The notes beneath the pieces were generated by a model. It was not told where the DNA came from and made no database searches. It was given only the letters and a program-made list of their open reading frames with translations. The translations under genes and the position numbers were made by a program. Positions 1-7,847 of a stretch of DNA of 64,000 nt are shown here, piece after piece; the stretch's first letter is position 1, and each line of letters begins with the position of its first letter. This DNA comes from JAUNBN01 sp036645935. GTDB taxonomy: Bacteria; Bacillota; Clostridia; Oscillospirales; Ruminococcaceae. The stretch is from NCBI GenBank assembly GCA_036645935.1, contig JAVXNE010000008.1, forward strand, positions 1 to 64,000, written 5' to 3'.

Positions 1-230
1 CCGCCTGCTATTCGCAGGCAACAAGCCCTCTCCGCTGCTTAAATAAAATATTTGTCTAGCTTTTTGGGGTCAGTTCATTAATTGGTCGCCCCGTTTTTTA
101 TTTTCCATTAGGTATTGCGCCGCGAAATAGATAGTTCACTACGCCATTACTACGCCAAAAAGCCATAACCCAATTCAAATATAGATTTTAATAAATAGTT
201 TGAATGATGAAAAGCCCGATAAAGGCGACG
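1..230. other. Non-coding left edge
   Basis: No convincing gene is visible. The stretch has a small hairpin at 3-19 (GCCTGC, five-base loop, GCAGGC), a weak GGGG/CCCC stem at 66-92 followed by a T run, and a 9-bp direct repeat ACTACGCCA around 138-157. It lies downstream of the minus-strand tRNA-Leu and its terminator. Nothing identifies it as an attachment site. Confidence 0.5.
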
Positions 231-273
231 AAAAGCCCGTAAATACCGTTGTTTTCGGTACTTACGGGCTTTT
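231..273 (-). terminator. Rho-independent terminator after tRNA-Leu
   Basis: An 18-bp stem with one mismatch (AAAAGCCCGTAA then TACCG, against CGGTA then TTACGGGCTTTT) surrounds a short T-rich loop. A/T runs lie on both flanks, so it can act in either direction. It sits 8 bases downstream of the encoded CCA end of the minus-strand tRNA. Confidence 0.85.
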
Positions 274-280
274 CTCTGCT

Positions 281-366
281 TGGTGCGAGTGACGAGACTT
301 GAACTCGTACGCCATAAGACACACGCCCCTCAAACGTGCCTGTCTGCCAATTCCAGCACACTCGCA
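281..366 (-). tRNA. tRNA-Leu (anticodon GAG)
   Basis: On the minus strand a full cloverleaf can be drawn. The acceptor TGCGAGT pairs with ACTCGCA and a CCA is encoded at 281-283. The anticodon stem CACGT/GCGTG encloses the loop TTGAGGG, so the anticodon is GAG. The T arm is ACGAG-TTCAAGT-CTCGT, and the variable arm is long, as expected for class II tRNA-Leu. It reads leucine codons CUC and CUU. Confidence 0.95.
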
Positions 367-387
367 AACTCACAGGGCGCAAGTGGA

Positions 388-416
388 ATTATACCATTAC
401 AGCAGATTTCTGTCAA
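388..416 (-). promoter_or_regulatory. Consensus sigma-A promoter of tRNA-Leu
   Basis: On the minus strand TTGACA (411-416) and TATAAT (388-393) are both perfect consensus hexamers, separated by 17 bases. The tRNA 5' end begins 21 bases after the -10 box. This is what a strong stable-RNA promoter looks like. Confidence 0.9.
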
Positions 417-564
417 CCGTTTTGCTTCCTTTTTTGCTGCATGTATTTATACTGAGTTTTTGCTTGCATATCCACGATTCCGAGAGAGCAGTTGCTCCTG
501 ATTTCCGAGTTTCGCCATTGTCTGTTGAGTCTGTGCGTCATGCACCGATGACTTTTTCTTCGCA

Positions 565-3500
565 CTAAACTCTGTCGAATTTTTGCGCTTTCTTATCAAA
601 AATCCAACTGTCGCAGTCGTCATGCAACTCTGCTTGAGCAAGCGCTTCTAATGCTCCTCTATGCATGAAATTAAAGCTTGCTTCCTTAATGGGTTTTGCG
701 CAAATTCCCGCCTTGTAGCTTATACTTGCCTCTCCAGCACATGTGAAAAGCTCAGGGTTGCGCAGTATGCGAATTGTGCGGTTAACGGACAGCGCTATAT
801 CCTCTTCGGATCCCTTATCTCTGACCAGCGCCTCGAAACATCCGTCGCCCAAATATGCGACAAAACTGGAATCATTGCACAGAAATTCAAGTTTTCTCGA
901 TATCGTCTCAAGCAGCTCATCTGATCGCAGCTCTCCCATTTCGCGCCGCAGTCTGTCAAATAAATTGATCTCTATCATGACAAGTGCAAGAACGTCATCT
1001 CTCTTGTCTGTTTTGATTGCGGCATCGGTGAGCGCCATGAGCGTTGCCGGGGAATAGAGGCCGAGCTTCTTCTCATGATCTGCCACACACGGCAAGAACA
1101 TCTCAAGTTTTTTTCTGTTATTTCTATTTGCGACATACAGATAGATATACAAATCCCCATTAGAGGGGTCTGACAACAGCAACGACCATTGTGTTACCCA
1201 AACGAGCTGCCCCTCGCGGTTTTTAATGTGATAATCGCATACAGAGCATGGCTTGCCTGTGGCAAACTCATTTGTCAGTTCATTAGATGAAAAAGAATGT
1301 TCAATGTTTTTTCTCTCATCGACGTCCGGTATCAAATCACAAAGTGCTCTTAGCGCCTTTGAATAGTCAGGGCGCACATCGCTTATGCAGAAATTGCCAA
1401 GAATCGCCTCAACGCAGTTTTTTGTAAGATTTGCCTTTATGTATGCTTCTTGTTTTCCTGAAAAAAGTTCCAGCATTCTATCCTGCTGTTTAAAACGCAG
1501 CACGCCATCCTCTTGACTGATAGCATCCTTGCTTATGCAGACCGCGAATAAGGGTATGTTGTTTTCGTCAAATATGGTCTTATAAGAGGTGCGCACAAAC
1601 TGATATTGGCCATCCTTTCCGAGGGTTTTGAGTAACATGCTGCCATCAGGCACTCCGCTGAACATGGTGTTGTAAAAATTTCTTGCCCCCTCGGCAGAGT
1701 CGGGATGAATGATCCCGTCCTTGATTAATGATTCGGGCACATCGGGGATATCTGCGGGTCCAACGCCGTATTTTTCAACATGTACAGACGAACGGTGCAG
1801 TGTTCGCGTAGCGAAATCGCATTTGAACATTGCCGCATCGCAAAGGTCAAGCGCGCATCTTAGCTGCATCCTGTCAAAGCGTGCTGAAAGCTCGAGTTGC
1901 TTCTGCTTGCTAATATCCGTTACCACTGCAATGAGCACGGGGAGTTCACTCTCCTCGTATGGAATGCGCACTGCGCGGAGATGCCGCCAACCGATATCAT
2001 TATTGCGAAACACACCCCTATAAACATGATCTACCACCTCATCGTTCTGCGCGCCCGTCCGCAACGCCTCTTCTAACTCGGCGATATCGTCTGCAAAAAC
2101 TGTAGCCTGCCGCAAATCATCATGATTCTTGATAATGGTACCATCGTTTTGGGTCATTGCATAGTAACCGGCGCTGACGAAAATTTCATGTATCTCCTCG
2201 CCCACTTCAATTAGGAGAATTCCGCCGTCTATCGAGTCAATGAGTGCTTTCAGTTGTATCGAGCTTGAACTTATATTTGAAACAGCAATCTCTCTGCCAG
2301 GATTTTTTTCATCCGACCCTGAGTTTGCAATCACATATCGATTTCTGCCGTCTCGTTTTGCCTCATACAGTGCCGCGTCCGCTTTGGAAAAAAGCTTAGA
2401 GAAACTGTCTTGCGACATAGCATCACTGACAGCAACACCGACGCTTGCTGTTATTTTGATCGATCCTTTGTCGCCTATCTGCAAAAATTGCATTGTCTCG
2501 CACACTTCACGAGCTCGCTCAATCGTCAATTCCCATGACACCGCATTTTTCAACAGTACCATAAACTCGTCGCCGCCTATGCGGCCTACAATATCCGTGG
2601 GGCGAAAAAGGTTTTTGAGCGCTGTCGCAGCCTGCAGCAAAACGTGATCGCCGCACTGGTGTCCAAATTCGTCGTTGACGTCCTTGAACTTGTCAACATC
2701 AATAATAAACAACGCATGAGCTGTTTCTTTTCCTTCATTTTGAAGAAAATCCTCTATTTGCTTCGTCGTCACTTCGTGATTAAGAAGCCCTGTCAGTGAA
2801 TCTAATGTGGCCTGATGTTCCAGTCTCTCAAACTCGCGACGCTCATCATCCACATCGCTGAACAGCAAAAAAGCCTTGATATCACCTGAATTGGGATACT
2901 GCACAAGCTCGATTTTTGCGAGTGTCCACCGGGATTCACTCTCCGTGAACCTGCAAAATTCAAAAGATATCTCTCTTTCGCCCTGATAGAAAAGACCGGT
3001 CAGCCGCTCCTTGTCCATCTGCTTGATAAATTGAGCGCGATCAGCAGGGCACACCATTTCTTCCGCACACCTTCTGGCACACTCATTAAGTGGCAAGCCT
3101 TCTCTTCCAAAAAAGGATCCCATCAGCTCGCCTTCGCTGTGCTCAGAGACATCACGTGTGAGATTGTGTTCTAAGAGCGCTTTGCATTCAAATGACATGG
3201 ATTCGATTTTCTGACGATATCGCTCAAACGCCAACCCCATTTCACGCTGCTCTGTGACGTTATGATAAGAAATAACCGCCTGGCTTGGCGTTCCGTCGAT
3301 ATCGCAAATGAGTGTATAGTCAAAATGATACCACTCCAATGCCCCTGTATATCGATGTAAACAAAATTCGGCCTCGCGGCTTTCAACTCCGCGAGCCATG
3401 TCTTCAAAATATTGAATGAACGCATCGCTGCTCTCATTTGAGCACACTTTGTTTGTTTTGACGGCATCAAGCCATTGATGAACGATCTCCTCATCGCCCA

Positions 3501-3864
3501 TCTCTTGTGCGGACGCTTTCGTGTGGTAGACTGTGGCGTTTTTAACATCATATCGCATTACGAATTTGCCGCCTTGAGAGGCCGCGATTCGATATTCTTC
3601 CTCGGTGATGCGCAGTGTTTCTTTGTCTTTTTCCAGTTGATTCATCCGCTGTAAATTCAGAACTCCCACCGCTCCGATCAAAGCGAGGGATATCAAGATA
3701 ATCAATCTTTCACGGTCGCTCATATTGGCGAAGCTTCCGGAATATCCGAACAACAGTAGGTTAACTTGAAGCGAGAAGATCAGTAAAAATAATGTTCCAA
3801 CCACCGCAACGACGAATATTATATTATACCATGCTATAGTTTTCTTGACCTTTTTGTTTTTCAA
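565..3864 (-). CDS. Membrane-anchored multi-PAS diguanylate cyclase with a second degenerate GGDEF domain
   Basis: This 1099-residue protein probably makes c-di-GMP. Two membrane segments lie at about residues 13-35 and 54-72, followed by PAS-like regions near 90-205 and 225-340. An intact GGDEF domain covers about 345-510, with GGDEF at 430-434 and the inhibitory I-site RPTD at 421-424, exactly five residues ahead. Further PAS-like regions follow (about 530-770). The last about 165 residues look like a second GGDEF domain in which the signature reads LGDGCF, so that copy should be inactive. The start is TTG, eight bases after AGAGGAGGAGC. A TATAAT at 3909-3914 could be its -10 box. The gene stands alone, with a terminator on its upstream side. 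The diguanylate cyclase call is strong for the family; the sensed signal is unknown. Confidence 0.88.
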   Translation of the reverse strand: MKNKKVKKTIAWYNIIFVVAVVGTLFLLIFSLQVNLLLFGYSGSFANMSDRERLIILISLALIGAVGVLNLQRMNQLEKDKETLRITEEEYRIAASQGGKFVMRYDVKNATVYHTKASAQEMGDEEIVHQWLDAVKTNKVCSNESSDAFIQYFEDMARGVESREAEFCLHRYTGALEWYHFDYTLICDIDGTPSQAVISYHNVTEQREMGLAFERYRQKIESMSFECKALLEHNLTRDVSEHSEGELMGSFFGREGLPLNECARRCAEEMVCPADRAQFIKQMDKERLTGLFYQGEREISFEFCRFTESESRWTLAKIELVQYPNSGDIKAFLLFSDVDDERREFERLEHQATLDSLTGLLNHEVTTKQIEDFLQNEGKETAHALFIIDVDKFKDVNDEFGHQCGDHVLLQAATALKNLFRPTDIVGRIGGDEFMVLLKNAVSWELTIERAREVCETMQFLQIGDKGSIKITASVGVAVSDAMSQDSFSKLFSKADAALYEAKRDGRNRYVIANSGSDEKNPGREIAVSNISSSSIQLKALIDSIDGGILLIEVGEEIHEIFVSAGYYAMTQNDGTIIKNHDDLRQATVFADDIAELEEALRTGAQNDEVVDHVYRGVFRNNDIGWRHLRAVRIPYEESELPVLIAVVTDISKQKQLELSARFDRMQLRCALDLCDAAMFKCDFATRTLHRSSVHVEKYGVGPADIPDVPESLIKDGIIHPDSAEGARNFYNTMFSGVPDGSMLLKTLGKDGQYQFVRTSYKTIFDENNIPLFAVCISKDAISQEDGVLRFKQQDRMLELFSGKQEAYIKANLTKNCVEAILGNFCISDVRPDYSKALRALCDLIPDVDERKNIEHSFSSNELTNEFATGKPCSVCDYHIKNREGQLVWVTQWSLLLSDPSNGDLYIYLYVANRNNRKKLEMFLPCVADHEKKLGLYSPATLMALTDAAIKTDKRDDVLALVMIEINLFDRLRREMGELRSDELLETISRKLEFLCNDSSFVAYLGDGCFEALVRDKGSEEDIALSVNRTIRILRNPELFTCAGEASISYKAGICAKPIKEASFNFMHRGALEALAQAELHDDCDSWIFDKKAQKFDRV

Positions 3865-3918
3865 AAATGCTCCTCCTCTATCATATTGGGAGTATGCTTT
3901 TCAGTTTGATTATAACAC

Positions 3919-3949
3919 AAAAGAGCCGAATTATAAGTCCGGCTCTTTT
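3919..3949 (-). terminator. Terminator ending the glycerol/DHA operon
   Basis: A perfect 10-bp stem (AAAAGAGCCG against CGGCTCTTTT) with an 11-base loop lies 8 bases after the dhaM stop codon. The minus-strand copy ends in a T run. It also insulates the GGDEF gene downstream. Confidence 0.88.
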
Positions 3950-3956
3950 GGCTATC

Positions 3957-4340
3957 TCAGACTGTTTTTTTGAATGCGTCCGGTTCAGCGAGCGACGCCA
4001 ATATCTCATCAATGCTCATTTCGATCATCGAGGACACCGCTGCGCTCACTGCACCTTCAACTATCGGGCAGTCGGCAAGTCGTATATCGACATCGGACAT
4101 CGATTCAATAACCATTTCAGCGGTCATCAGTGCGCTTCCCATATCCATTATCATGAGAACGCCGTCGTCCGAAATCACTGATTTCACCGCCGCTTCTATA
4201 AGCTCAAAGCTCGTTCCGAGGGAGCCGTCCTCAAGTCCGCCTGCATACGCAACAGGAGCATCCGGCGCCATCATTTTGGTAAGATCATATGTTCCTTCTG
4301 CAACCTTTGCGCTGTGCGATACAATTACAATTCCTACCAT
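3957..4340 (-). CDS. dhaM: PTS-dependent dihydroxyacetone kinase, phosphoryl donor subunit DhaM
   Basis: DhaM takes phosphate from HPr and passes it to ADP bound on DhaL, so that dihydroxyacetone is phosphorylated by the PTS rather than by free ATP. The 127 residues form a single EIIA-Man type domain. The phosphorylated histidine is His9 in the motif VSHS. The HPr-like and EI-like fusions found in E. coli DhaM are absent, so separate HPr and EI are needed; both are encoded upstream in this window. It is the last gene of the operon, nine bases after dhaL, with a terminator directly after it. The ATG start is preceded by AGGACA. Confidence 0.93.
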   Translation of the reverse strand: MVGIVIVSHSAKVAEGTYDLTKMMAPDAPVAYAGGLEDGSLGTSFELIEAAVKSVISDDGVLMIMDMGSALMTAEMVIESMSDVDIRLADCPIVEGAVSAAVSSMIEMSIDEILASLAEPDAFKKTV

Positions 4341-4349
4341 AAGTCTGTC

Positions 4350-4976
4350 CTAAACGCAGTCGCGTATAGCTTTTAGCATCAGCGTTGAAGATGTCGCGCC
4401 CGGGTCCTGATGGCCGATTCCTCTTTCGCCGAGATAGCTTGCGCGTCCCTTGGTGGCAATTATGGTCTTCGTATATTCACATCCAGCCTCAGCCGCCTCA
4501 ATAGCCTTGTTGATAGCCGCTTTAAAGTCGCCTGAAGCGGTAAATTCCTTAGAAAATGCGTCGCGAGCCGGCACAAGCGCATCAAGCATTGTTTTCTCGC
4601 CCGTTGTCGCTTTTCCTCGCATCATAATGCCATCAATCGCGGCGCTGAGAACTGCGAGAAAACCCATTCCGTCAAGTTCAGTTTTGCCTGCGGCCTCTGC
4701 GCCCGCTTTCATGTAAGCGGTTCCGTACAACGGTCCGGATGCACCGCCGACCGTCGTGACAAGTGTCATCCCGACCGCTTTCAGCGTCGCGCCAATATCC
4801 TCTTTGTCCTCAAAGGACGGCAGTTTGTCAACCACTGCACCAAACCCACGTGCCATGTTTATTCCGTGGTCGCTATCTCCTATTGGGCTGTCGAGATCTG
4901 TCAAATATTCTTTGTTTGCCTGAATGGATGCGGCCATTTTCCTGAGGATTTCAATTACATCTTTGTTTGTCGCCAT
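4350..4976 (-). CDS. dhaL: Dihydroxyacetone kinase ADP-binding subunit DhaL
   Basis: DhaL holds ADP/ATP as a tightly bound cofactor that is re-phosphorylated by DhaM and transfers phosphate to dihydroxyacetone on DhaK. The length of 208 residues is normal. The magnesium-binding signature reads IGDSDHGINM near residue 32, corresponding to the family GDGDHG motif, and the glycine-rich VGGASGPLYGT segment matches the nucleotide-binding cap. A gap of 242 bases separates it from dhaK, unusually wide within an otherwise tight operon and containing a perfect palindrome. An SD-like GGAAGGAA lies just before the ATG. Confidence 0.93.
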   Translation of the reverse strand: MATNKDVIEILRKMAASIQANKEYLTDLDSPIGDSDHGINMARGFGAVVDKLPSFEDKEDIGATLKAVGMTLVTTVGGASGPLYGTAYMKAGAEAAGKTELDGMGFLAVLSAAIDGIMMRGKATTGEKTMLDALVPARDAFSKEFTASGDFKAAINKAIEAAEAGCEYTKTIIATKGRASYLGERGIGHQDPGATSSTLMLKAIRDCV

Positions 4977-5218
4977 AATGTTCCTTCCTCTTATGCTCTA
5001 AATCAATTTATCTTGAATCAGTTTGTCTTGAATTAGTGAGTGTCTTAAATAATTCAACGTTGCCAATCCACTTATACTTTAAAGTACCCTATATCTTAAC
5101 ATTGGTGTACACGTTAAAACGGCTTGAGCTTCAGTTCAGCTCGCATTTTCGCATCGAATACTTTAAATCAGCGTGCAGCGGGAATTCCCGCTGCACGCTA
5201 TGAGCATCAGTTTTTTTG
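4977..5218 (-). promoter_or_regulatory. dhaK-dhaL intercistronic region with a 28-bp perfect palindrome
   Basis: The palindrome at 5171-5198 is perfect (arms GCGTGCAGCGGG, central AATT), which leaves only a four-base hairpin loop. It starts 20 bases after the dhaK stop codon. No immediate T run follows on the minus strand, so it is better read as an mRNA-stabilising or processing hairpin than as a classical terminator. Nearer to dhaL there are repeated TTGAATTA/TTGAATCA-like words, but no convincing promoter. Confidence 0.6.
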
Positions 5219-6208
5219 CTATTCTCTCCAAGCAATCGCTTCGGCGGGGGCGTCAAGATATTGCTTCAGCTCATCGTCGAGAGCCAGCACGGAAACGGAG
5301 AATCCGCACATGTCGAGCGAGGTCATGTAATTGCCGACATATGTTTTGTAAATCTTTGCGCCGGCCTCAGTCAGCTGATCGTGGACATTGTCATTGACAA
5401 CGAAGAGCTCCATGAGCGGAGTTCCGCCGCCGCCGTTCACGAGAACCGCAACCTCTTTGCCGCCGTAAGTGATGTCTGCAAGAACCTTGTCGAGCAGGAC
5501 TTTCACTATTTCTTTGGCTTCCATCAGTTTGCCGCGATGTGTGCCCGGCTCGCCATGGATGCCGATTCCGATCTCTATCTCGTCATCACCAAGTTCAAAT
5601 CCGGGCTTCCCTGCTGCTGGAACCGTGCTGGGTGTGAGAGCCATTCCCATTGTGCGGACGTTGGCGATAACTTTTTCGGCAACTGCTTTGACTTCTTCAA
5701 GGCTCTTGCCGGCTTCGGCAGCGGCGCCGGCGCATTTGTGCACAAATACTGTGCCCGCAACGCCGCGGCGTCCTGTGGTGTAAAGGCTGTCCTGAACAGC
5801 GACGTCGTCATTGGTGACAACTTCAGCGGTTTTAATTCCGTCTGCTTCGGCCATTTCAGCGGCCATCTCGAAGTTCATGACATCGCCGGTGTAGTTCTTG
5901 ACAACCATGAGCACGCCTTTGTCGGTTGCGACGGCTTTGATTCCCTCATAAACCATATCAACTGTCGGGGAGGTGTAAACCGCACCCGCGACAGCGGCAT
6001 CCAACATGCCCTTACCAACGAACCCACCATGTGCAGGCTCATGTCCTGAACCACCGCCGGATATGAGGGCAACCTTGCCCTCTTTCTTTGTGGTCCTGAC
6101 TACGATTGTACCGACGTCAAGCTTTTTGACGATCTTAGGATATGCTTTGCACATACCCCTTATCATTTCTACCTCTACATTTTCGACTTTGTTAATAATC
6201 TTTTTCAA
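5219..6208 (-). CDS. dhaK: Dihydroxyacetone kinase substrate-binding subunit DhaK
   Basis: DhaK binds dihydroxyacetone covalently through a histidine and presents it to DhaL-ATP, yielding dihydroxyacetone phosphate. The 329 residues fit the family. The hemiaminal-forming histidine is His218 in GIGIHGEPGT, the same number as in E. coli DhaK. The substrate-binding segment GGGSGHEPAHGGF lies at residues 51-63. It follows the DUF1667 gene by 20 bases, which places dhaKLM in the same transcript as the glycerol-3-phosphate dehydrogenase genes, so glycerol and dihydroxyacetone enter glycolysis from one operon. Confidence 0.95.
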   Translation of the reverse strand: MKKIINKVENVEVEMIRGMCKAYPKIVKKLDVGTIVVRTTKKEGKVALISGGGSGHEPAHGGFVGKGMLDAAVAGAVYTSPTVDMVYEGIKAVATDKGVLMVVKNYTGDVMNFEMAAEMAEADGIKTAEVVTNDDVAVQDSLYTTGRRGVAGTVFVHKCAGAAAEAGKSLEEVKAVAEKVIANVRTMGMALTPSTVPAAGKPGFELGDDEIEIGIGIHGEPGTHRGKLMEAKEIVKVLLDKVLADITYGGKEVAVLVNGGGGTPLMELFVVNDNVHDQLTEAGAKIYKTYVGNYMTSLDMCGFSVSVLALDDELKQYLDAPAEAIAWRE

Positions 6209-6228
6209 CGATGTTTTCTCCTTTGATT

Positions 6229-6585
6229 TTAATAAAGTTCTTTAGTTGCAACAACGTCGACGTCCGTTCCGCAGACACCTTTAATCACGACGTCGCCAAT
6301 ATGAACAGGCAGCTGCGCCTTGATTAGGGAAATCTCTTTCAAACAATCAACGATTTTGCCTTTTTCGATCGCTTTGCTGGTTTTAACCGAAAGTGGAGTT
6401 TTGCTGCCGCACGCATTCACGAGCGAGGTAACCATACGTGTCGGGCAGGTGCATTCCTCCTCTGCATATTTCTTGCCAATATTGCAGGTAAAGCCTTCAA
6501 CTGAGACAAATTTGCCGTCATCATCCAGAGTGGCGGTCATACGGCAGCCCATGGGGCAACCGATGCATGTCAATTCTTTTGTCAT
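6229..6585 (-). CDS. DUF1667 protein, probable small Fe-S partner of the glycerol-3-phosphate dehydrogenase
   Basis: This 118-residue protein belongs to the DUF1667 family, which regularly follows glpA and an FAD oxidoreductase in Firmicutes. Cysteines cluster near the N terminus as CIGCPMGC, with further cysteines in TCNIG and ECTC; the spacing suggests metal or Fe-S binding, but this is inference. The ATG at 6583-6585 has GGAGGTG nine bases upstream; a GTG six codons further upstream would overlap that site and the preceding gene, so I reject it. The previous stop codon lies four bases before the start, implying translational coupling. Confidence 0.85.
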   Translation of the reverse strand: MTKELTCIGCPMGCRMTATLDDDGKFVSVEGFTCNIGKKYAEEECTCPTRMVTSLVNACGSKTPLSVKTSKAIEKGKIVDCLKEISLIKAQLPVHIGDVVIKGVCGTDVDVVATKELY

Positions 6586-6589
6586 CGCA

Positions 6590-7846
6590 CTACACCTCCA
6601 CACTCACGGTGATATTTTCCGCGTCCTTGCACTGTGCAAGCTTTGCGGGGTCAATCAACAGTGACTCCATCTCAGCGGGAGCCATGATCTTTCTTTTTTT
6701 GCTAATAATGTCGGTGCCGCCCACCGTTACCTTGATGGTCGCGTTCTGATAAACCCCACGTGGCCGGAACATTATCGTCGTCGGCTCTGCAAGGTCGCGA
6801 GAGACGAACTGCGGCACGATAGCATTGACTCCGTTGCCCATAACGACGGGGAATTTGCCGCTCGCTTTCGCGAGTTTTCCCTCTACATAATCCCACGCGT
6901 GACGCCCGGCCTTTGTCGATTCCTCAGAGACAAAATCGACTAGGTCATGAACATGCAGAACATTTCCGCAGGCAAATATGCCGTCTACCGAGGTCTGAAG
7001 CGCATCGTCCACAACAGCTCCGCTCGTCGCGGGGGCAATGTCGACTCCGGCCATAGTGGTAAGCTCGTTTTCGGGAATGAGACCGACCGACAGCAACAGT
7101 GTGTCGCAGTCGAAGTGTTTTTCAGTTCCGGGAATGGGTTTCAGCTTGTCGTCCACCTCGGCAATTGTAACGCCCTCAAGCCGCTCTTTGCCCTCGATGT
7201 CAACAACGGTGTGGCTCAAATAGAGAGGTATGTTATAGTCATCAAGGCACTGGACAATGTTTCGTTTGAGTCCGGCACTATAAGGCATGAGCTCGACGCA
7301 TCCGAGCACTTTCGCACCCATGAAAGTCATGCGGCGTGCCATAATGAGGCCGATATCTCCGCTTCCGAGGATCAAGACATCTTTACCGGGCATGAGCCCC
7401 TCAAGGTTGACGAACTTCTGTGCCGTTCCTGCGGTGTAAACACCGGCGCAGCGCCAGCCTGGTGTGCCGATTGAGCCGCGGGGACGCTCCCTGCAACCCA
7501 TGGCGAGGATGAGCGCCTTGGCCTCAAACTGCTCAAGTCCGTTATCGCGGCTCACGCAGGTCACGACCTTGTCGTGAGTGACGTCTATGACCATCGTGTT
7601 GAGCTGATAGGGTATATTGTATTCGGTAACTTTGTCGACAAAACGCTGTGCGTATTCGGGGCCTGTCAGTTCCTCTTTAAACGTGTGCAAACCGAAACCG
7701 TTATGGATACACTGTTTGAGGATTCCTCCGAGGCTCTGCTCACGCTCAAGAATGAGGATATCGCGCGCGCCTGCTTCATAGGCGGAGACAGCCGCAGCAA
7801 GACCTGCCGGTCCGCCGCCGATGATTACTATGTCTTTGGTTTGCAT
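6590..7846 (-). CDS. FAD/NAD-dependent oxidoreductase of the GlpA-DUF1667 operon
   Basis: A 418-residue pyridine-nucleotide oxidoreductase. The N-terminal FAD site is IIGGGPAGLAAA, and a second dinucleotide site, LILGSGDIGLIMARR, lies about 165 residues in. In Firmicutes this protein is the second subunit of an anaerobic glycerol-3-phosphate dehydrogenase-like set and probably passes electrons from GlpA to a carrier; no membrane segment is visible. The ATG at 7844-7846 has AAGGAGG ten bases upstream and begins one base after the glpA stop codon, so a longer N terminus is not needed. The exact acceptor is unknown. Confidence 0.88.
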   Translation of the reverse strand: MQTKDIVIIGGGPAGLAAAVSAYEAGARDILILEREQSLGGILKQCIHNGFGLHTFKEELTGPEYAQRFVDKVTEYNIPYQLNTMVIDVTHDKVVTCVSRDNGLEQFEAKALILAMGCRERPRGSIGTPGWRCAGVYTAGTAQKFVNLEGLMPGKDVLILGSGDIGLIMARRMTFMGAKVLGCVELMPYSAGLKRNIVQCLDDYNIPLYLSHTVVDIEGKERLEGVTIAEVDDKLKPIPGTEKHFDCDTLLLSVGLIPENELTTMAGVDIAPATSGAVVDDALQTSVDGIFACGNVLHVHDLVDFVSEESTKAGRHAWDYVEGKLAKASGKFPVVMGNGVNAIVPQFVSRDLAEPTTIMFRPRGVYQNATIKVTVGGTDIISKKRKIMAPAEMESLLIDPAKLAQCKDAENITVSVEV

Positions 7847-7847
7847 G

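Noticed and set aside
1..366. Integration site at tRNA-Leu
   Set aside because: No integrase gene, second partial tRNA copy or phage gene is visible; only a small direct repeat and a hairpin are present.
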